Notes under the pieces: model-generated
What the model was told of the DNA's origin: nothing
Databases searched by the model: none
Seen by the model: the letters and a program-made list of their open reading frames with translations, nothing else
DNA from: Gammaproteobacteria bacterium
GTDB taxonomy: Bacteria > Pseudomonadota > Gammaproteobacteria > Legionellales > Legionellaceae
Length of the DNA: 54,946 bases
Reading direction: 5' to 3'
Assembly: GCA_022600515.1 (NCBI GenBank)
Contig: JAHZKG010000002.1
Coordinates: 1 to 54,946 of the forward strand
Translations under genes and position numbers: made by a program
Part shown: positions 36,473-48,256 of the stretch, one piece after another
How the letters are laid out: each line of letters starts with the position of its first letter
Numbering within the stretch: position 1 is the first letter of the stretch

Positions 36473-37091
36473 ACACCACCTCCTTCAATAATTTTGTAGT
36501 TAATATAATCGTATTCGAGGCCTGAATAGCACTCACAACGGCAACACCTGATACACCTTGCTCCATCACGCGCGCTATATTTCTCGTATGAATACCACCA
36601 ATTGCAATCACCGGATGTTTTGATTGCTGTACAACTTGTTTTAAACCGTGAATTCCCCAAATTTTTTTGCAATTATTTTTTGTGGGCGTAGGAAAAACAG
36701 CGCTAGCGGCTACATAATCAATAGAGTCTAGTTGGTTAGCAATGTGTAGCTCATCCAGGCTTTCAATAGATAGCCCTATACATGCTTTCGACCCAAGCCG
36801 TAAACGCGCCGCATCAGGAGAGCCATCTGTTTGGCCTAAGTGTACGCCATCAGCTCCCACAACATCCGCGAGGGCAACATTGTCATTGATAAGAAATGGA
36901 ATGTTTTTGGCATTCAGAAATTTCTTAAGCGTATGGGCCCAAATATAGGTCTCAAATCGACTGAGCGACTTAGCTCGAAATTGTACATGGGTAACGCCAC
37001 CTAAAATAACTTTTTCTAATAAGTCTAAATAGGCTGGTAAGGTATATCCAGCAACGTGTGTTACAAAACACAACATGGGATTTATTCGCAT
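36459..37091 (-). CDS. thiE: Thiamine-phosphate synthase
   Basis: ThiE joins HMP pyrophosphate and thiazole phosphate to give thiamine phosphate. It is 210 residues from the ATG at 37091, a TIM-barrel with VTHVQFRAKSL, INDNVALADVVGADGVHLGQ and VIAIGGIHTRNI. A GTG at 37094 is also in frame, but AGGGAG ends four bases before the ATG. That Shine-Dalgarno is itself the 3' edge of the TPP riboswitch, so ligand binding should directly control translation of this first gene of the operon. Confidence 0.95.
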   Translation of the reverse strand: MRINPMLCFVTHVAGYTLPAYLDLLEKVILGGVTHVQFRAKSLSRFETYIWAHTLKKFLNAKNIPFLINDNVALADVVGADGVHLGQTDGSPDAARLRLGSKACIGLSIESLDELHIANQLDSIDYVAASAVFPTPTKNNCKKIWGIHGLKQVVQQSKHPVIAIGGIHTRNIARVMEQGVSGVAVVSAIQASNTIILTTKLLKEVVCDAT

Positions 37092-37094
37092 CAC

Positions 37095-37171
37095 ACTCCC
37101 TTCGCAGGTATTATCCAGAGCAGGTTATAAGGGTATATCTCAGCACTAATTATTTTAGTGCACCCCTGGTT
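37095..37171 (-). ncRNA. TPP (THI-box) riboswitch
   Basis: On the minus strand the conserved THI elements appear in order: AGGGGTGC, a small stem (CACTAA with TTAGTG), CTGAGA, ACCCTT, ACCTGCTCTGGATAATACC and TGCGAAGGGA. These are the hallmarks of the thiamine pyrophosphate aptamer. The last element contains AGGGAG, the ribosome binding site of thiE, which indicates translational control: TPP binding would hide the site and shut down thiE-thiM-thiD-tenA. Confidence 0.95.
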
Positions 37172-37205
37172 TAGGCGCGTATTTTAAAAGGGGCTAAACT
37201 AAATA

Positions 37206-37916
37206 TCAAGCTTTATTTTGTTTGCCGTTTGACTTGAAGCGTCGGTACAAAATAGGTACTAAAGTAAGTAAGCCCAGTGCTACAAGCGGCAAAAACAAGA
37301 TAGGATCTTTTAATATATCAAGATTTGGTGTTTGATTAGCATCAAATACATGCCCCAAACTATTGCCAACTAAAACATAAACAAATGACCCTGGAATAAT
37401 ACCTAAAAACGTTGCGCCAATAAAAGTACGCAGAGGAACACCGAGTAACGCTGGAATAATATTAATCAACCAAAACGGAAAAACAGGCACCAGTCGTAAA
37501 AAAAACAAGTATGAAAACGCATTGTCTTGAAAGCCTTTTTCCATCAGCTTTAGCCATTTTGTTGTTTTTTGAGCAATCCAATCACGTAACGCAAATTTTA
37601 CGGCTAAATAAACAAAAAAAGCCCCCATGGTTGCGCTAAACACAACAACGAAAGTGCCTAAGATAGGTCCAAATAAAAAACCTGCAATTAGCGTTAAAAA
37701 CCATGCGCCAGGAATAGAAGCAGCCACGGCTAGCATATAAATTAGCGCTAAAAATAATAAAGCTAAAATAAGATGCGTTTGGGTCCATGCAACTAAAAAA
37801 GCTCGATGTGTTTTTAATTGTTCAAAAGATAAATAAGCATAAAGCTTAAAGTAAAAAAACAAGCCGAGTAATATTAATAAAAAACACAGCAATCCCCAGC
37901 GCTTAATCTTGTCCAT
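37206..37916 (-). CDS. TVP38/TMEM64 (VTT-domain) membrane protein
   Basis: The 236-residue inner-membrane protein has five or six hydrophobic segments and the VTT domain: AASIPGAWFLTLIAGFLFG at about 66-84, FFLRLVPVFPFWLINIIPAL at about 138-157, and FLGIIPGSFVYVLVGNSLG. These motifs define the TVP38/TMEM64 branch of the DedA superfamily, whose members act in lipid or polyisoprenoid handling. It stands alone, divergent from guaB, and is distinct from the YqaA-type gene at 18197. Confidence 0.88.
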   Translation of the reverse strand: MDKIKRWGLLCFLLILLGLFFYFKLYAYLSFEQLKTHRAFLVAWTQTHLILALLFLALIYMLAVAASIPGAWFLTLIAGFLFGPILGTFVVVFSATMGAFFVYLAVKFALRDWIAQKTTKWLKLMEKGFQDNAFSYLFFLRLVPVFPFWLINIIPALLGVPLRTFIGATFLGIIPGSFVYVLVGNSLGHVFDANQTPNLDILKDPILFLPLVALGLLTLVPILYRRFKSNGKQNKA

Positions 37917-37983
37917 TTTTTTAGCTTATGATTGTTTTAAAAAATATATTATTGTACACTGTTCGGTTAAACATTGCACCTAG

Positions 37984-39462
<1,479 letters not shown>

Positions 39463-39482
39463 CCAATAAGTACTGTATTTAT

Positions 39483-41036
39483 ATGAAAATAAATAAACCC
39501 AATTGTATTTTAATACTCGATTTTGGATCACAATACACGCAGCTCATTGCAAGGCGCATTCGCGAAATGGATGTGTATTGTGAGATTTATTCTTATGGCA
39601 TTGATAATCAGGTGCTTCATCAACACGCTTGGTGTGGTGTAATTTTATCTGGTGGGCCCAAAAGTGTTTTAGATAAAAACAGCCCCCAAATTCCTGAGTG
39701 GCTGCTGGCGTCTAGTTTACCTATATTAGGTATTTGTTATGGTATGCAAGCGTTAGCTTATCAATTAGGCGGGACAGTTGCAGCCTCTACAATACGCGAA
39801 TTTGGCCATGCTGAAATCAAAATACACCCAACCGATGGTTTTTTAAGTCATTTATCAAATAAGCTTGATGTCTGGATGAGCCATGGCGATCATGTCACAG
39901 CACTGCCAGAAGGATTTAAAACCCTTGCTAAAACCCGCGATATTCCCATTGCAATTATGGCTAATCCTGAAAAACATTGGTATGGCCTGCAATTTCATCC
40001 TGAAGTAACCCATACATCTAAAGGCATTGAAATACTCAAGAGCTTTGTGTTGGGTATTTGCAACGCTACCCCGAACTGGACTGCTGCACATATTTTGGAT
40101 GCAACAACCCATTCCATTCAAGAGGCTGTAGGCTCAGAACACGTATTACTCGCCTTATCTGGCGGCGTGGATTCTTCCGTGGTTGCCGCTTTACTGCATC
40201 GAGCTATTGGCAATCAGCTCCATGCTGTATTCGTTGATACGGGGTTATTGCGATTAGGTGAAGCTGAAGCCGTTGAAGAAACTTTTTCAGAAAAACAAGG
40301 CATTAATTTCACAAAAATAGATGCTTCATCAAAATTTTTAACTGCCTTAGCAGGTAAAACATGCCCTGAAGAAAAACGTAAAATTATCGGCATCTTATTT
40401 ATAGACGTTTTTGAAGAAGCCGCACGCCATATTCCCAATATCTCTTGGCTTGCCCAGGGTACGATTTATCCTGATGTGATTGAATCTGCCGGTATAAAAG
40501 GCCAATCCAATGCTGAGCTAATTAAATCTCATCATAACGTAGGGGGGTTGCCTGAGCACTTACCATTTAAATTACTCGAGCCTATCAGAGCATTATTTAA
40601 AGATGAGGTGCGGATACTCGGAGAAAAACTCGCGTTACCTCATGCACGACTTTATCAACATCCATTTCCAGGACCAGGTCTTGCGGTTAGAATTTTAGGC
40701 GAAGTCAAACCTGAATATGCTGAAATACTTCGCAAAGCAGATGCTATTTTTATTAAAGCGCTACATAAAGCTAATTTATATTATGCAGTAAGCCAGGCCT
40801 TTGCTGTGTTTCTGCCCGTTAAAAGTGTCGGGGTCATGGGCGATGGACGAAGATATGATCCTGTTATTTGTTTAAGAGCCGTTGAAACACAAGACTTTAT
40901 GACGGCGCATTGGGCTAAACTTCCATGGGACTTTCTTGATCAAGTGTCCCATCAAATTATTAACGAAGTACCTGGTATATCACGCGTTACTTATGATATT
41001 TCAGGTAAACCACCCGCAACAATTGAATGGGAATAA
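39483..41036 (+). CDS. guaA: GMP synthase (glutamine-hydrolysing)
   Basis: GuaA aminates XMP to GMP. The 517-residue protein has a class I glutamine amidotransferase domain with C85 ([10 protein letters not shown]) and HPEVTHT, then the ATP-pyrophosphatase P-loop ([14 protein letters not shown]) and the C-terminal dimerisation domain ending in [20 protein letters not shown], the standard C-terminus. It overlaps the tadA start by ten bases. Confidence 0.98.
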   Translation: MKINKPNCILILDFGSQYTQLIARRIREMDVYCEIYSYGIDNQVLHQHAWCGVILSGGPKSVLDKNSPQIPEWLLASSLPILGICYGMQALAYQLGGTVAASTIREFGHAEIKIHPTDGFLSHLSNKLDVWMSHGDHVTALPEGFKTLAKTRDIPIAIMANPEKHWYGLQFHPEVTHTSKGIEILKSFVLGICNATPNWTAAHILDATTHSIQEAVGSEHVLLALSGGVDSSVVAALLHRAIGNQLHAVFVDTGLLRLGEAEAVEETFSEKQGINFTKIDASSKFLTALAGKTCPEEKRKIIGILFIDVFEEAARHIPNISWLAQGTIYPDVIESAGIKGQSNAELIKSHHNVGGLPEHLPFKLLEPIRALFKDEVRILGEKLALPHARLYQHPFPGPGLAVRILGEVKPEYAEILRKADAIFIKALHKANLYYAVSQAFAVFLPVKSVGVMGDGRRYDPVICLRAVETQDFMTAHWAKLPWDFLDQVSHQIINEVPGISRVTYDISGKPPATIEWE

Positions 41037-41491
41037 GTGATTTAGAGTGGATGAAAAAAGCCTACCTGCTTGCGCTAGAAGCAAAACAGGCAGGGGAGGT
41101 TCCTGTCGGTGCTGTGTTAGTTTCTGATGATAATCAACTACTCGGTACCGGCTTTAATCAAACCATCTCAAACAACGATCCTACAGCACATGCTGAGATT
41201 ATTGCTATTCGCGAAGCGGCCCACAGAAAACATAATTACAGGCTCTTAAATACCACGCTCTACGTTACGCTTGAACCGTGTGTTATGTGTGCAGGTGCTT
41301 TACTGCAAGCACGTATCAAGCGCCTCGTATTTGCCACGCGAGATTTAAAAGCAGGGGCGACAGGTTCTGCATATAACTTACTGAACACAGAAACACTCAA
41401 TCATCGTATACAAATCGACGAAGGCTTATTGCAACATGATTGCTCAACGTTATTAAGTGATTTTTTTATAAATAAAAGAAGAAAATTGTAA
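41027..41491 (+). CDS. tadA: tRNA-specific adenosine deaminase
   Basis: TadA converts adenosine 34 of tRNA-Arg(ACG) to inosine. The 154-residue protein has the zinc and catalytic motif [10 protein letters not shown] and the two Cys ligands in [26 protein letters not shown] is the usual N-terminal motif. The ATG lies inside the guaA 3' end (ATGGGAATAA), so translation is coupled to guaA. A palindromic repeat follows the gene. Confidence 0.96.
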   Translation: MGISDLEWMKKAYLLALEAKQAGEVPVGAVLVSDDNQLLGTGFNQTISNNDPTAHAEIIAIREAAHRKHNYRLLNTTLYVTLEPCVMCAGALLQARIKRLVFATRDLKAGATGSAYNLLNTETLNHRIQIDEGLLQHDCSTLLSDFFINKRRKL

Positions 41492-41496
41492 CTCCC

Positions 41497-41575
41497 CACG
41501 TCATCCCGAGCGCAACGAAGGATCTCCTGAATATAATAATGGATACCGCGCACAAAGCGCGGCAGCTAGGCAGAG
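41497..41575. repeat. Dispersed palindromic intergenic repeat, copy C
   Basis: The right arm reads ATGGATACCGCGC-ACAAA-GCGCGGCAGC, with the same TGGATRCC motif and loop position as the copies at 7491-7570 and 15176-15252. The left part (GTCATCCCGAGCGCAACGAAGGATCTCC) differs from theirs, so this copy may be chimeric. The element sits between convergent tadA and rhlE. Confidence 0.65.
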
Positions 41576-41605
41576 ATTCGGTCTTAAACATGCTTTTTAC
41601 ACATA

Positions 41606-42889
41606 TTATTTGTTTTGATTATACGACTTTTGGAGTTTCTTCTTAGCTAGGCCATTTCCATTTGCAGATACTTTATTTGCGCCTGGTCTTTTAAATTTAT
41701 TTGGCTTTCTTTGTGGCATGCTTGATTGTGAATTCTTAGACGCTTTAGACGTTAAAGGTAAGTCATGTTGCGGTTCAAATCCTGAAATCAGTTCGCGAGA
41801 TAGTTTTTTACACAGTAAACGCTCAATATCAAAAAGAATATCCGCTTCATCCGCTGAAACCAATGAAAACGCTTCTCCGGCTTTACCTGCGCGTCCAGTT
41901 CGGCCTATTCGATGCACATAATCTTCAGCGACTTGTGGCAAATCAAAATTAACAACCTGTGGTAGTGCTTCTATATCTAGACCACGTGCGGCAATATCAG
42001 TCGCCACTAATATATCAATTTCGCCCGATTTAAAGCCAGCCAAAGCCTTGGTTCGCGCACCTTGGCTCTTATTGCCGTGTATTGCAAGTGCTTTAAAGCC
42101 ATCTTCTTGCAATTGCTCTGTTAAACGATTAGCGCCACGTTTTGTTTTTGAAAACACCAAAACTTGTTGCCATTCATGTGCTCGAATTAAATGTATCAAA
42201 AGCGCTTTTTTCTGTTTTTTGTCAACAGGATGCACTATTTGTGCAACCGTAACGGCTGCAGTATTTTGAGGCGTTACTGAAATTTCGACAGGAGATTTTA
42301 ATAAGCTTTTGGCTAATTGTTTTATCTCACCTGAAAAAGTCGCTGAAAATAGTAATGTTTGCCGCTTTTCTGGCAAAAGCCGAATAATTTTTTTAATATC
42401 ATGGATAAAGCCCATATCTAGCATTCTGTCAGCTTCATCTAATACCAAAACTTCTAATTGATTAAATTTAATGGCATTTTGGCCATATAAATCAAGCAGA
42501 CGGCCTGGTGTTGCAACCAATACATCCACACCACCTCTTAATTTCATCATTTGAGGATTAATTTTAACGCCACCAAAGACAGCAGTTGATTTTAAGTGTG
42601 TATTCTTACCATAGGTTTTAAAGCTCTCGGCAACCTGTGCTGCCAATTCTCGCGTGGGTGTTAAAACCAAAGTACGTATTTGATTACCTGAAACACCTCG
42701 CCCTTTGTGTAATTTTTCTAAAATAGGTAGTGAAAAACCAGCTGTTTTTCCTGTTCCTGTTTGTGCGGCAGCCATTAAATCATGACCTGCTAAAACAAGA
42801 GGAATCGCTTTAACCTGAATAGGAGAAGGTGTATTGTACTTGATAGCATCTAAAATTGGTTGACCTAAGTCAAAATCATTAAAATTCAT
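41606..42889 (-). CDS. rhlE: DEAD-box RNA helicase (RhlE type)
   Basis: This 427-residue helicase has Q-motif region ([20 protein letters not shown]), motif I (AAQTGTGKT), Ia (PTRELAAQV), II ([10 protein letters not shown]), III (FSATF), and the C-terminal motifs ARGLDIE and [11 protein letters not shown]. The basic, low-complexity tail ([13 protein letters not shown]) fits RhlE and related cold- or ribosome-associated helicases. It is a single gene convergent with tadA and divergent from the transpeptidase gene. Confidence 0.93.
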   Translation of the reverse strand: MNFNDFDLGQPILDAIKYNTPSPIQVKAIPLVLAGHDLMAAAQTGTGKTAGFSLPILEKLHKGRGVSGNQIRTLVLTPTRELAAQVAESFKTYGKNTHLKSTAVFGGVKINPQMMKLRGGVDVLVATPGRLLDLYGQNAIKFNQLEVLVLDEADRMLDMGFIHDIKKIIRLLPEKRQTLLFSATFSGEIKQLAKSLLKSPVEISVTPQNTAAVTVAQIVHPVDKKQKKALLIHLIRAHEWQQVLVFSKTKRGANRLTEQLQEDGFKALAIHGNKSQGARTKALAGFKSGEIDILVATDIAARGLDIEALPQVVNFDLPQVAEDYVHRIGRTGRAGKAGEAFSLVSADEADILFDIERLLCKKLSRELISGFEPQHDLPLTSKASKNSQSSMPQRKPNKFKRPGANKVSANGNGLAKKKLQKSYNQNK

Positions 42890-42998
42890 TATACAACCAT
42901 AAAAAAATACAATATTTTAACATATTGTGTTTTGTTTTACATTAATTAATTTATTTTTTATAAGCAAGTGTAGAGCTTTATATGTTTATATTTTGTAC

Positions 42999-43004
42999 TA
43001 TAAT
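42999..43004 (+). promoter_or_regulatory. Possible -10 element of the L,D-transpeptidase gene
   Basis: A perfect TATAAT lies 33 bp upstream of the ATG at 43038 in a very AT-rich divergent intergenic region. No good -35 hexamer is seen at the right distance. Confidence 0.4.
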
Positions 43005-43037
43005 AAAAATGTAGTTCACTGTTGTTAAGGATGTATC

Positions 43038-43580
43038 ATGGAAGCACAAATTAAAGAAAAAGATTATATCAAAAAAACATCTACCTTAACTGCTCTTGGG
43101 TTTGGTCTTACATTACTTGCAACACCCCTGAGCATTTACGCGGCATCAGCGCTGCAATTACCGGCAGCAGCCGTTGTAAAACCAACCATGGTGCTTGCAA
43201 ATACATTTGTATTTAGTCCTCGCACTTTAAAATGGAAAGCCATTAATAATAAGGGCAATGTTATTCGAAGTGGGCGAGGGTCTGGTGGGCGTAATTATTG
43301 TAAAGATGTTCGTCGCGCTTGTAGAACCCCAAGTGGAACCTATCATATTATTAGTAAGCGGGGAGCTAACTGCCGTTCTAGCCGCTACCCTATTGGCAAA
43401 GGTGGATCACCTATGCCATATTGCATGTTTTTTAGTAAGTATTACGCAATTCATGGCTCACCGGATGTGCCTAATTACAATGCTAGCCATGGGTGTGTTC
43501 GTGTTAGGCCAAGCGATGCGCGCTGGTTACATAAAAACTTCATACATATCGGAACAAAAGTTATTATAAAATCGTACTAA
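43038..43580 (+). CDS. L,D-transpeptidase (YkuD domain)
   Basis: This 180-residue envelope enzyme forms or remodels peptide cross-links in peptidoglycan, or attaches proteins to it. An N-terminal hydrophobic segment (about 18-36) is a signal sequence or anchor. The YkuD motif is complete: H139 in YAIHGSP and S150-H151-G152-C153 in ASHGCVRVRPSDA, with C153 as nucleophile. Four further cysteines (C88, C95, C112, C129) lie in the 65 residues before C153 and could form disulfides. GTTAAGGATGTATC precedes the ATG. Confidence 0.9.
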   Translation: MEAQIKEKDYIKKTSTLTALGFGLTLLATPLSIYAASALQLPAAAVVKPTMVLANTFVFSPRTLKWKAINNKGNVIRSGRGSGGRNYCKDVRRACRTPSGTYHIISKRGANCRSSRYPIGKGGSPMPYCMFFSKYYAIHGSPDVPNYNASHGCVRVRPSDARWLHKNFIHIGTKVIIKSY

Positions 43581-43659
43581 AATTAAGGGGCATATATAAT
43601 GCTCCCCTTGTTTTATGATAAAATCATGTAAATTTTATTTATTTCGAAGTATATTTATT

Positions 43660-44460
43660 ATGATCAGCATTAAAACACCCGAGCAAATCGAAACCATGCG
43701 CACAGCAGGCCATCTAACAGCCAAGGTATTAGAAGCATTGAGTGCAGTGATTCAACCCGGCATGACTACAATGGACGTTGATACATTCTGTGAAGATTAT
43801 ATTCGTAATACATTAGGTGCTATTCCTGGTAGTAAAGGCCAATATGGCTATCCATACTCAGTGAATACATCCATTAATCATGTGGTTTGTCATGGGATGC
43901 CCTCTGAAACACAAATACTTAAAAAAGGGGATATTCTCAATGTTGATGTCACCGTGATTCATAATGGCTTTTACGGAGACAGCAGTAAAATGTTTTGCAT
44001 CGGCGACGTACAACCTTTTGCACAACGCCTGGTTGATGTAACGCAGCAATGTTTATATGCCGGAATTTCAGTGGTTAAACCAGGCTGTACAATAGGCGAT
44101 ATTGGCCATGAAATACAATCTTTGGCAGTTAAAAACGGCTATTCTATTGTTCGGGAATACTGTGGTCATGGTATTGGACAAAAAATGCATGAAGATCCAC
44201 AAGTGGTACATTACGGACGTCCGGGTGAAGGTGATATTTTAAAGCCTGGCATGACGTTTACAATTGAACCCATGATCAATCAAGGCAAGGCTGAACTAAA
44301 ACATCTAGAAAAAGACGATTGGCGTATAGCAATTACGAAAGATAAAAAACTATCAGCGCAATGGGAGCATACCTTACTGGTAACCCCCACAGGCGTTGAA
44401 GTGCTTACGTTAAGAGAAGAAGAGCAAACAACACTAAGTGAATTAATTAAATCTAATTAA
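43660..44460 (+). CDS. map: Methionine aminopeptidase, type I
   Basis: Map removes the initiator methionine from nascent proteins. I start at the ATG at 43660 ([14 protein letters not shown]), which matches the family; an in-frame ATG at 43615 would add 15 atypical residues. The protein is then 266 residues. All five metal ligands are present: D96, D107 ([14 protein letters not shown]), H170 (CGHGIGQ), E203 (TIEPMI) and E236 (QWEHTLL). Its last four bases overlap the convergent erpA stop region. Confidence 0.97.
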   Translation: MISIKTPEQIETMRTAGHLTAKVLEALSAVIQPGMTTMDVDTFCEDYIRNTLGAIPGSKGQYGYPYSVNTSINHVVCHGMPSETQILKKGDILNVDVTVIHNGFYGDSSKMFCIGDVQPFAQRLVDVTQQCLYAGISVVKPGCTIGDIGHEIQSLAVKNGYSIVREYCGHGIGQKMHEDPQVVHYGRPGEGDILKPGMTFTIEPMINQGKAELKHLEKDDWRIAITKDKKLSAQWEHTLLVTPTGVEVLTLREEEQTTLSELIKSN

Positions 44461-44828
44461 TCATCATCATCATCGTTATCTATGCTAAACGACGAGCCAC
44501 AACCGCACGTCGTTTTAGCATTTGGATTACGAATAACAAATCGCTCACCTTGAATTTCTTTTACGTAATCAATTTCAGCTTCTTTTAGATACTGAATACT
44601 CATAGCGTCAATTAGAAGCTTAACTTCGGAGCTACCATCTGAGCATTGTTGTTTTACAACCGTATCATCTAATGCTTGCTCTTTATCAAAAGTAAATCCA
44701 TATTGAAACCCAGAGCAACCACCACCGGTTACATAAATTCTTAATTTTAAATCAGGCTCTTGCTCTTCTTGTATTAATTCAGATACTTTATCTGCTGCAT
44801 TAGTAGAAAAATTTACTTGTATACTCAT
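44457..44828 (-). CDS. erpA: Iron-sulfur cluster insertion protein ErpA
   Basis: ErpA is an A-type carrier that passes Fe-S clusters to apoproteins. The 123-residue protein has the three cluster cysteines C38 (GGGCSGF), C108 and C110 (TTCGCGSSF). The ErpA-type C-terminus is followed by an unusual tail, DNDDDDD, encoded by GAT repeats. It is coupled to mnmA by a four-base overlap and convergent with map. Confidence 0.93.
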   Translation of the reverse strand: MSIQVNFSTNAADKVSELIQEEQEPDLKLRIYVTGGGCSGFQYGFTFDKEQALDDTVVKQQCSDGSSEVKLLIDAMSIQYLKEAEIDYVKEIQGERFVIRNPNAKTTCGCGSSFSIDNDDDDD

Positions 44829-45904
44829 CGAATCACATCCTCAATTACCGCGCCACCTAAACAAAGGTTCTTATCATAGAAAACAATATATTGCCCAAGT
44901 GTTATTGCACGTTGTGGGCTTGAAAACAGTATAACATGCCCGCCCTCATCTTCGGGTGAAATAATGCACGCTTGTTCTGTTTGTCTATAACGTGTTTTTG
45001 CATAACATGTTTTAGGAAAAACATCTGAAGGTTGCGCTTCCAACCAGTGAATCGCGCCACAGCGCAAACCTTGTGCATACAGCATAGGATGTTCCGTACC
45101 TTGCGCTATCACCAGAATATTATTTTTTAAGTCTTTATCAACCACATACCATGGCGCATCCATGGCATCTCGAACGCCACCTATATTAAGACCTTGACGT
45201 TGTCCTATGGTATAAAACATGAGTCCGTCATGCTGCCCTAGTACATCACCTGTTGTGCTTTGTATGGCACCTGGTGTAGCCAGCATAAATTCATTTAGAA
45301 ATTCTTTAAATGGCCGCTCACCGATAAAACATAATCCAGTCGAGTCTTTTTTTGCATGTGTTTTTAAATTAAGTTGCTTGGCTATCTCTCGAATTTGGGG
45401 TTTTAAATAATCACCGATTGGAAAATAAACCTGTTTTAATACATCAGGATTAATGGCATGTAGAAAATAAGTTTGATCTTTATCCCGATCTTTGGCCTTA
45501 CACAGCTTATGATTTTTATCAATTCGAGCATAATGGCCTGTGGCAATCGCATCAGCGCCTAAGCTCAGCGCATGGTTAAAAAATAAATTGAATTTTATTT
45601 CTTTATTGCATAACACATCCGGATTAGGGGTTCTTCCACGCTCATATTCTGATAGCACATGCTCAAACACCTGCTGCCAATAAGCTTCTGAAAAATTAAC
45701 TTGATGCAAAGGAATATCTAACTGAGCACAAACTGCTTCGGCATCAGCTAAATCAACAGCGGCTGCACAATAGCCTGGCTTATCATCTTGCTCCCAATTT
45801 TTCATGAACAAACCTTCAACTTCAAACCCTTGCTCGAGTAAAAGATGTGCCGCAACGGATGAATCAACCCCGCCAGACATCCCAATGATTACTTTTTTTG
45901 CCAT
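44825..45904 (-). CDS. mnmA: tRNA-specific 2-thiouridylase MnmA
   Basis: MnmA puts the 2-thio group on the wobble uridine of tRNA-Lys, -Glu and -Gln. The 359-residue protein has the PP-loop ([15 protein letters not shown]), the catalytic cysteines C99 ([12 protein letters not shown]) and C192 ([11 protein letters not shown]), and the [18 protein letters not shown] N-terminal region. It overlaps erpA by four bases. It is the upstream gene of the two. Confidence 0.97.
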   Translation of the reverse strand: MAKKVIIGMSGGVDSSVAAHLLLEQGFEVEGLFMKNWEQDDKPGYCAAAVDLADAEAVCAQLDIPLHQVNFSEAYWQQVFEHVLSEYERGRTPNPDVLCNKEIKFNLFFNHALSLGADAIATGHYARIDKNHKLCKAKDRDKDQTYFLHAINPDVLKQVYFPIGDYLKPQIREIAKQLNLKTHAKKDSTGLCFIGERPFKEFLNEFMLATPGAIQSTTGDVLGQHDGLMFYTIGQRQGLNIGGVRDAMDAPWYVVDKDLKNNILVIAQGTEHPMLYAQGLRCGAIHWLEAQPSDVFPKTCYAKTRYRQTEQACIISPEDEGGHVILFSSPQRAITLGQYIVFYDKNLCLGGAVIEDVIR

Positions 45905-45985
45905 AGTATACGCTTTAAAATTAGCTCAGAAGGCTGCATTTTAACAAAAAAATTGCAAAAACGGGAACTTATCTAATCATAGCAC

Positions 45986-46014
45986 TTGGATTACATCGAA
46001 AAACTCGGTAGAAT
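45986..46014 (+). promoter_or_regulatory. Sigma-70-like promoter for rpmF and the fab operon
   Basis: TTGGAT (45986-45991) and TAGAAT (46009-46014) are 17 bp apart and about 40 bp upstream of the rpmF start codon. From rpmF onward genes are packed on one strand, so this may drive a long transcript. Confidence 0.65.
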
Positions 46015-46052
46015 TCATCCCCAATGAAAGCAAATTGGTTAGGAGTAATACA

Positions 46053-46253
46053 ATGGCAGTACAAAAAAATCGAAGAACACGTTCAACACGTGATAAACGT
46101 CGTTTTCACGACAAACTGACACAGCCTACATTGTCTGTGAATGCAATGACAGGTGAAACGCACTTGCGTCATCATCTTACGCCAGACGGATATGATTGTC
46201 GTGGTGAGCGTCGTGTCATCGTAACTGAAACAACATATGAAGATGACGAGTAG
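46053..46253 (+). CDS. rpmF: 50S ribosomal protein L32
   Basis: L32 is a small ribosomal protein of 66 residues. I start at the ATG at 46053 ([17 protein letters not shown]) because TTAGGAGTAATACA lies directly upstream and the family begins MAVQ. The upstream in-frame start at 46035 is rejected. The usual yceD (DUF177) gene before rpmF is absent; mnmA lies upstream in the opposite direction. It leads into plsX six bases after its stop codon. Confidence 0.97.
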   Translation: MAVQKNRRTRSTRDKRRFHDKLTQPTLSVNAMTGETHLRHHLTPDGYDCRGERRVIVTETTYEDDE

Positions 46254-46259
46254 AACAAT

Positions 46260-47288
46260 TTGAAATCTATAACGATTTCAGTTGATGTCATGGGAGGGGA
46301 TCATGGCTTACGTGTCACGATTCCTGCCTGTATTGCTGCTATTGAACGCAATGAAAATTTGTATTTATTGCTGGTTGGTGACGAGCAGCAAATTAAAACG
46401 CATTTAAAACGCCATGGCGTTATAGAACATCCTCAATTGACACTGGTACATGCGCCTGAAATAGTCGACATGGATGAGTTACCGTCTCACGCGCTGAGAA
46501 AAAAGAAAAAGTCATCTATGCGCATTGCCATTAATTTGGTAAAAGAAGGTCAAGCCGAAGCCTGCGTCAGTGCTGGCAATACCGGTGCACTCATGGCCAC
46601 TGCACGCTTTGTTTTAAAAACACTGCAGGGCATTGATAGGCCGGCTATTATTGCTGAACTACCTACAAAAAAATCAAGAACGCGCGTTATTGACTTAGGC
46701 GCAAATGTTGATTCATCTGCCGAGCATTTATTTCAATTCGCCGTGATGGGATCGGCGCTTATTAAAGCCATTGATCACAAAGAAAAACCAACTATTGCTG
46801 TTCTCAACGTAGGCGTTGAAGAAATCAAAGGCAATGACCAGGTCAAACGTACCGCGCAAATTCTATCTGAATGTGAGGTAATGAATTATATTGGATACGT
46901 TGAAGGCAACGACTTTTATTCAGGCGAAGTCGACTTAATTGTCTGCGATGGCTTTGTGGGTAATGTCGCGCTTAAATCAAGCGAAGGAATCTACAAGCTT
47001 ATTTCTCAGGTTATGAAAGAAGCCTTTATGAAAAATCTATGGACAAAATTTGTAGGTTTTCTTGCGCGTCCTGTATTAACGCATCTTAAAAAGCGAATGG
47101 ACCCAGCACGCTACAACGGTGCAACTTTAATTGGCTTAAATGGCATTGTTGTTAAAAGCCATGGCGGTGCAAATGAAACAGCTTTTCAATTTGCCGTTGA
47201 ACAAGCCTCTTTACAAGTGGAAAACCGAGTGGTTGATTTAGTTCGTGAACAAATTTCATCTTTCATAGCTCAAGGTGTTTTATTATGA
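46260..47288 (+). CDS. plsX: Phosphate acyltransferase PlsX
   Basis: PlsX makes acyl-phosphate from acyl-ACP for phospholipid synthesis. The 342-residue protein starts at a TTG (46260) followed by [15 protein letters not shown], the family N-terminus. Other motifs are [48 protein letters not shown] and [16 protein letters not shown]. It overlaps fabD by four bases. fabH, which usually sits between plsX and fabD, is missing here. Confidence 0.96.
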   Translation: MKSITISVDVMGGDHGLRVTIPACIAAIERNENLYLLLVGDEQQIKTHLKRHGVIEHPQLTLVHAPEIVDMDELPSHALRKKKKSSMRIAINLVKEGQAEACVSAGNTGALMATARFVLKTLQGIDRPAIIAELPTKKSRTRVIDLGANVDSSAEHLFQFAVMGSALIKAIDHKEKPTIAVLNVGVEEIKGNDQVKRTAQILSECEVMNYIGYVEGNDFYSGEVDLIVCDGFVGNVALKSSEGIYKLISQVMKEAFMKNLWTKFVGFLARPVLTHLKKRMDPARYNGATLIGLNGIVVKSHGGANETAFQFAVEQASLQVENRVVDLVREQISSFIAQGVLL

Positions 47289-48256
47289 CGGATACAAGCA
47301 ATACAATAACATCAGCCCAAAAAGCCTTTGTTTTTCCGGGCCAAGGCTCTCAGTCACTGGGCATGCTCAGTGAACTTAGCGAGCAACACACCGTAATAAA
47401 AGATCTATTTACCACGGTATCTAATACCCTAAATTATGATCTGTGGGCCCTTACACAAACAGGACCACTTGAGCAGCTGAATCAAACAGAATATACACAA
47501 GTTGCTATGCTAACCGCTGATGTTGCTGTTTATCGCGTACTTGAACAATATGGTTTGGATGCACGTATTTCAGCAGGGCATAGCCTGGGTGAATACGCTG
47601 CTTTAGTTTGTGCTGACGCCTTAGAATTAACCGATGCAGCAAAGCTCATTCAAGCACGTGGACGCTTAATGCAAGACAACGTTCCGCTAGGCAAAGGCGC
47701 CATGGCTGCAATTGTTGGCTTAACTGATGCACAGGTCCAAGAGGCCTGTAATCACGCCTCAACTGAAACAGCTCAAGTAACCCCCGCAAATTATAACGCC
47801 ATTGGTCAAGTCGTTATTGCAGGACATACGCCTGCTGTTAAAGCTGCCATGGCAGTAGCGGATAAAATGGGGGCAAGACTAACGCTCGAAATTCCAATTA
47901 GCGTGCCATGCCACTGTTCGCTATTATCTGATGCTGCTTTAAAATTCCAAGAAGTACTCAACAATACCCCTATAAAAACACCCAAACGTGCAGTTATTAG
48001 CAATGTTGACTTAAGCATTCATGACAACCCTGATGTCATGCGTCCTTTGCTTGCAAAACAGCTTTATAGTCCTGTTCGCTGGGTTGAAACCATTCAAGCC
48101 ATGCAGCAATCGGGTATTACACAGATTATAGAATGCGGGCCTGGTGCTGTTTTAACCGGCCTGATTAAACGCATTGATAGAAGTATTTCAACCCTCAGTG
48201 TCAATACACCAGCTCACCTTGACAAAGTTTTAAGTCTTGAAGGGATATCAAAATGA
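47285..48256 (+). CDS. fabD: Malonyl-CoA:ACP transacylase
   Basis: FabD loads malonyl groups on ACP for fatty acid elongation. The 323-residue protein has [13 protein letters not shown], the nucleophile S100 in [11 protein letters not shown], the catalytic H210 in VPCHCSLL, and the [16 protein letters not shown]-terminal motif. It overlaps plsX and fabG by four bases each, so the three are probably translationally coupled. Confidence 0.97.
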   Translation: MTDTSNTITSAQKAFVFPGQGSQSLGMLSELSEQHTVIKDLFTTVSNTLNYDLWALTQTGPLEQLNQTEYTQVAMLTADVAVYRVLEQYGLDARISAGHSLGEYAALVCADALELTDAAKLIQARGRLMQDNVPLGKGAMAAIVGLTDAQVQEACNHASTETAQVTPANYNAIGQVVIAGHTPAVKAAMAVADKMGARLTLEIPISVPCHCSLLSDAALKFQEVLNNTPIKTPKRAVISNVDLSIHDNPDVMRPLLAKQLYSPVRWVETIQAMQQSGITQIIECGPGAVLTGLIKRIDRSISTLSVNTPAHLDKVLSLEGISK

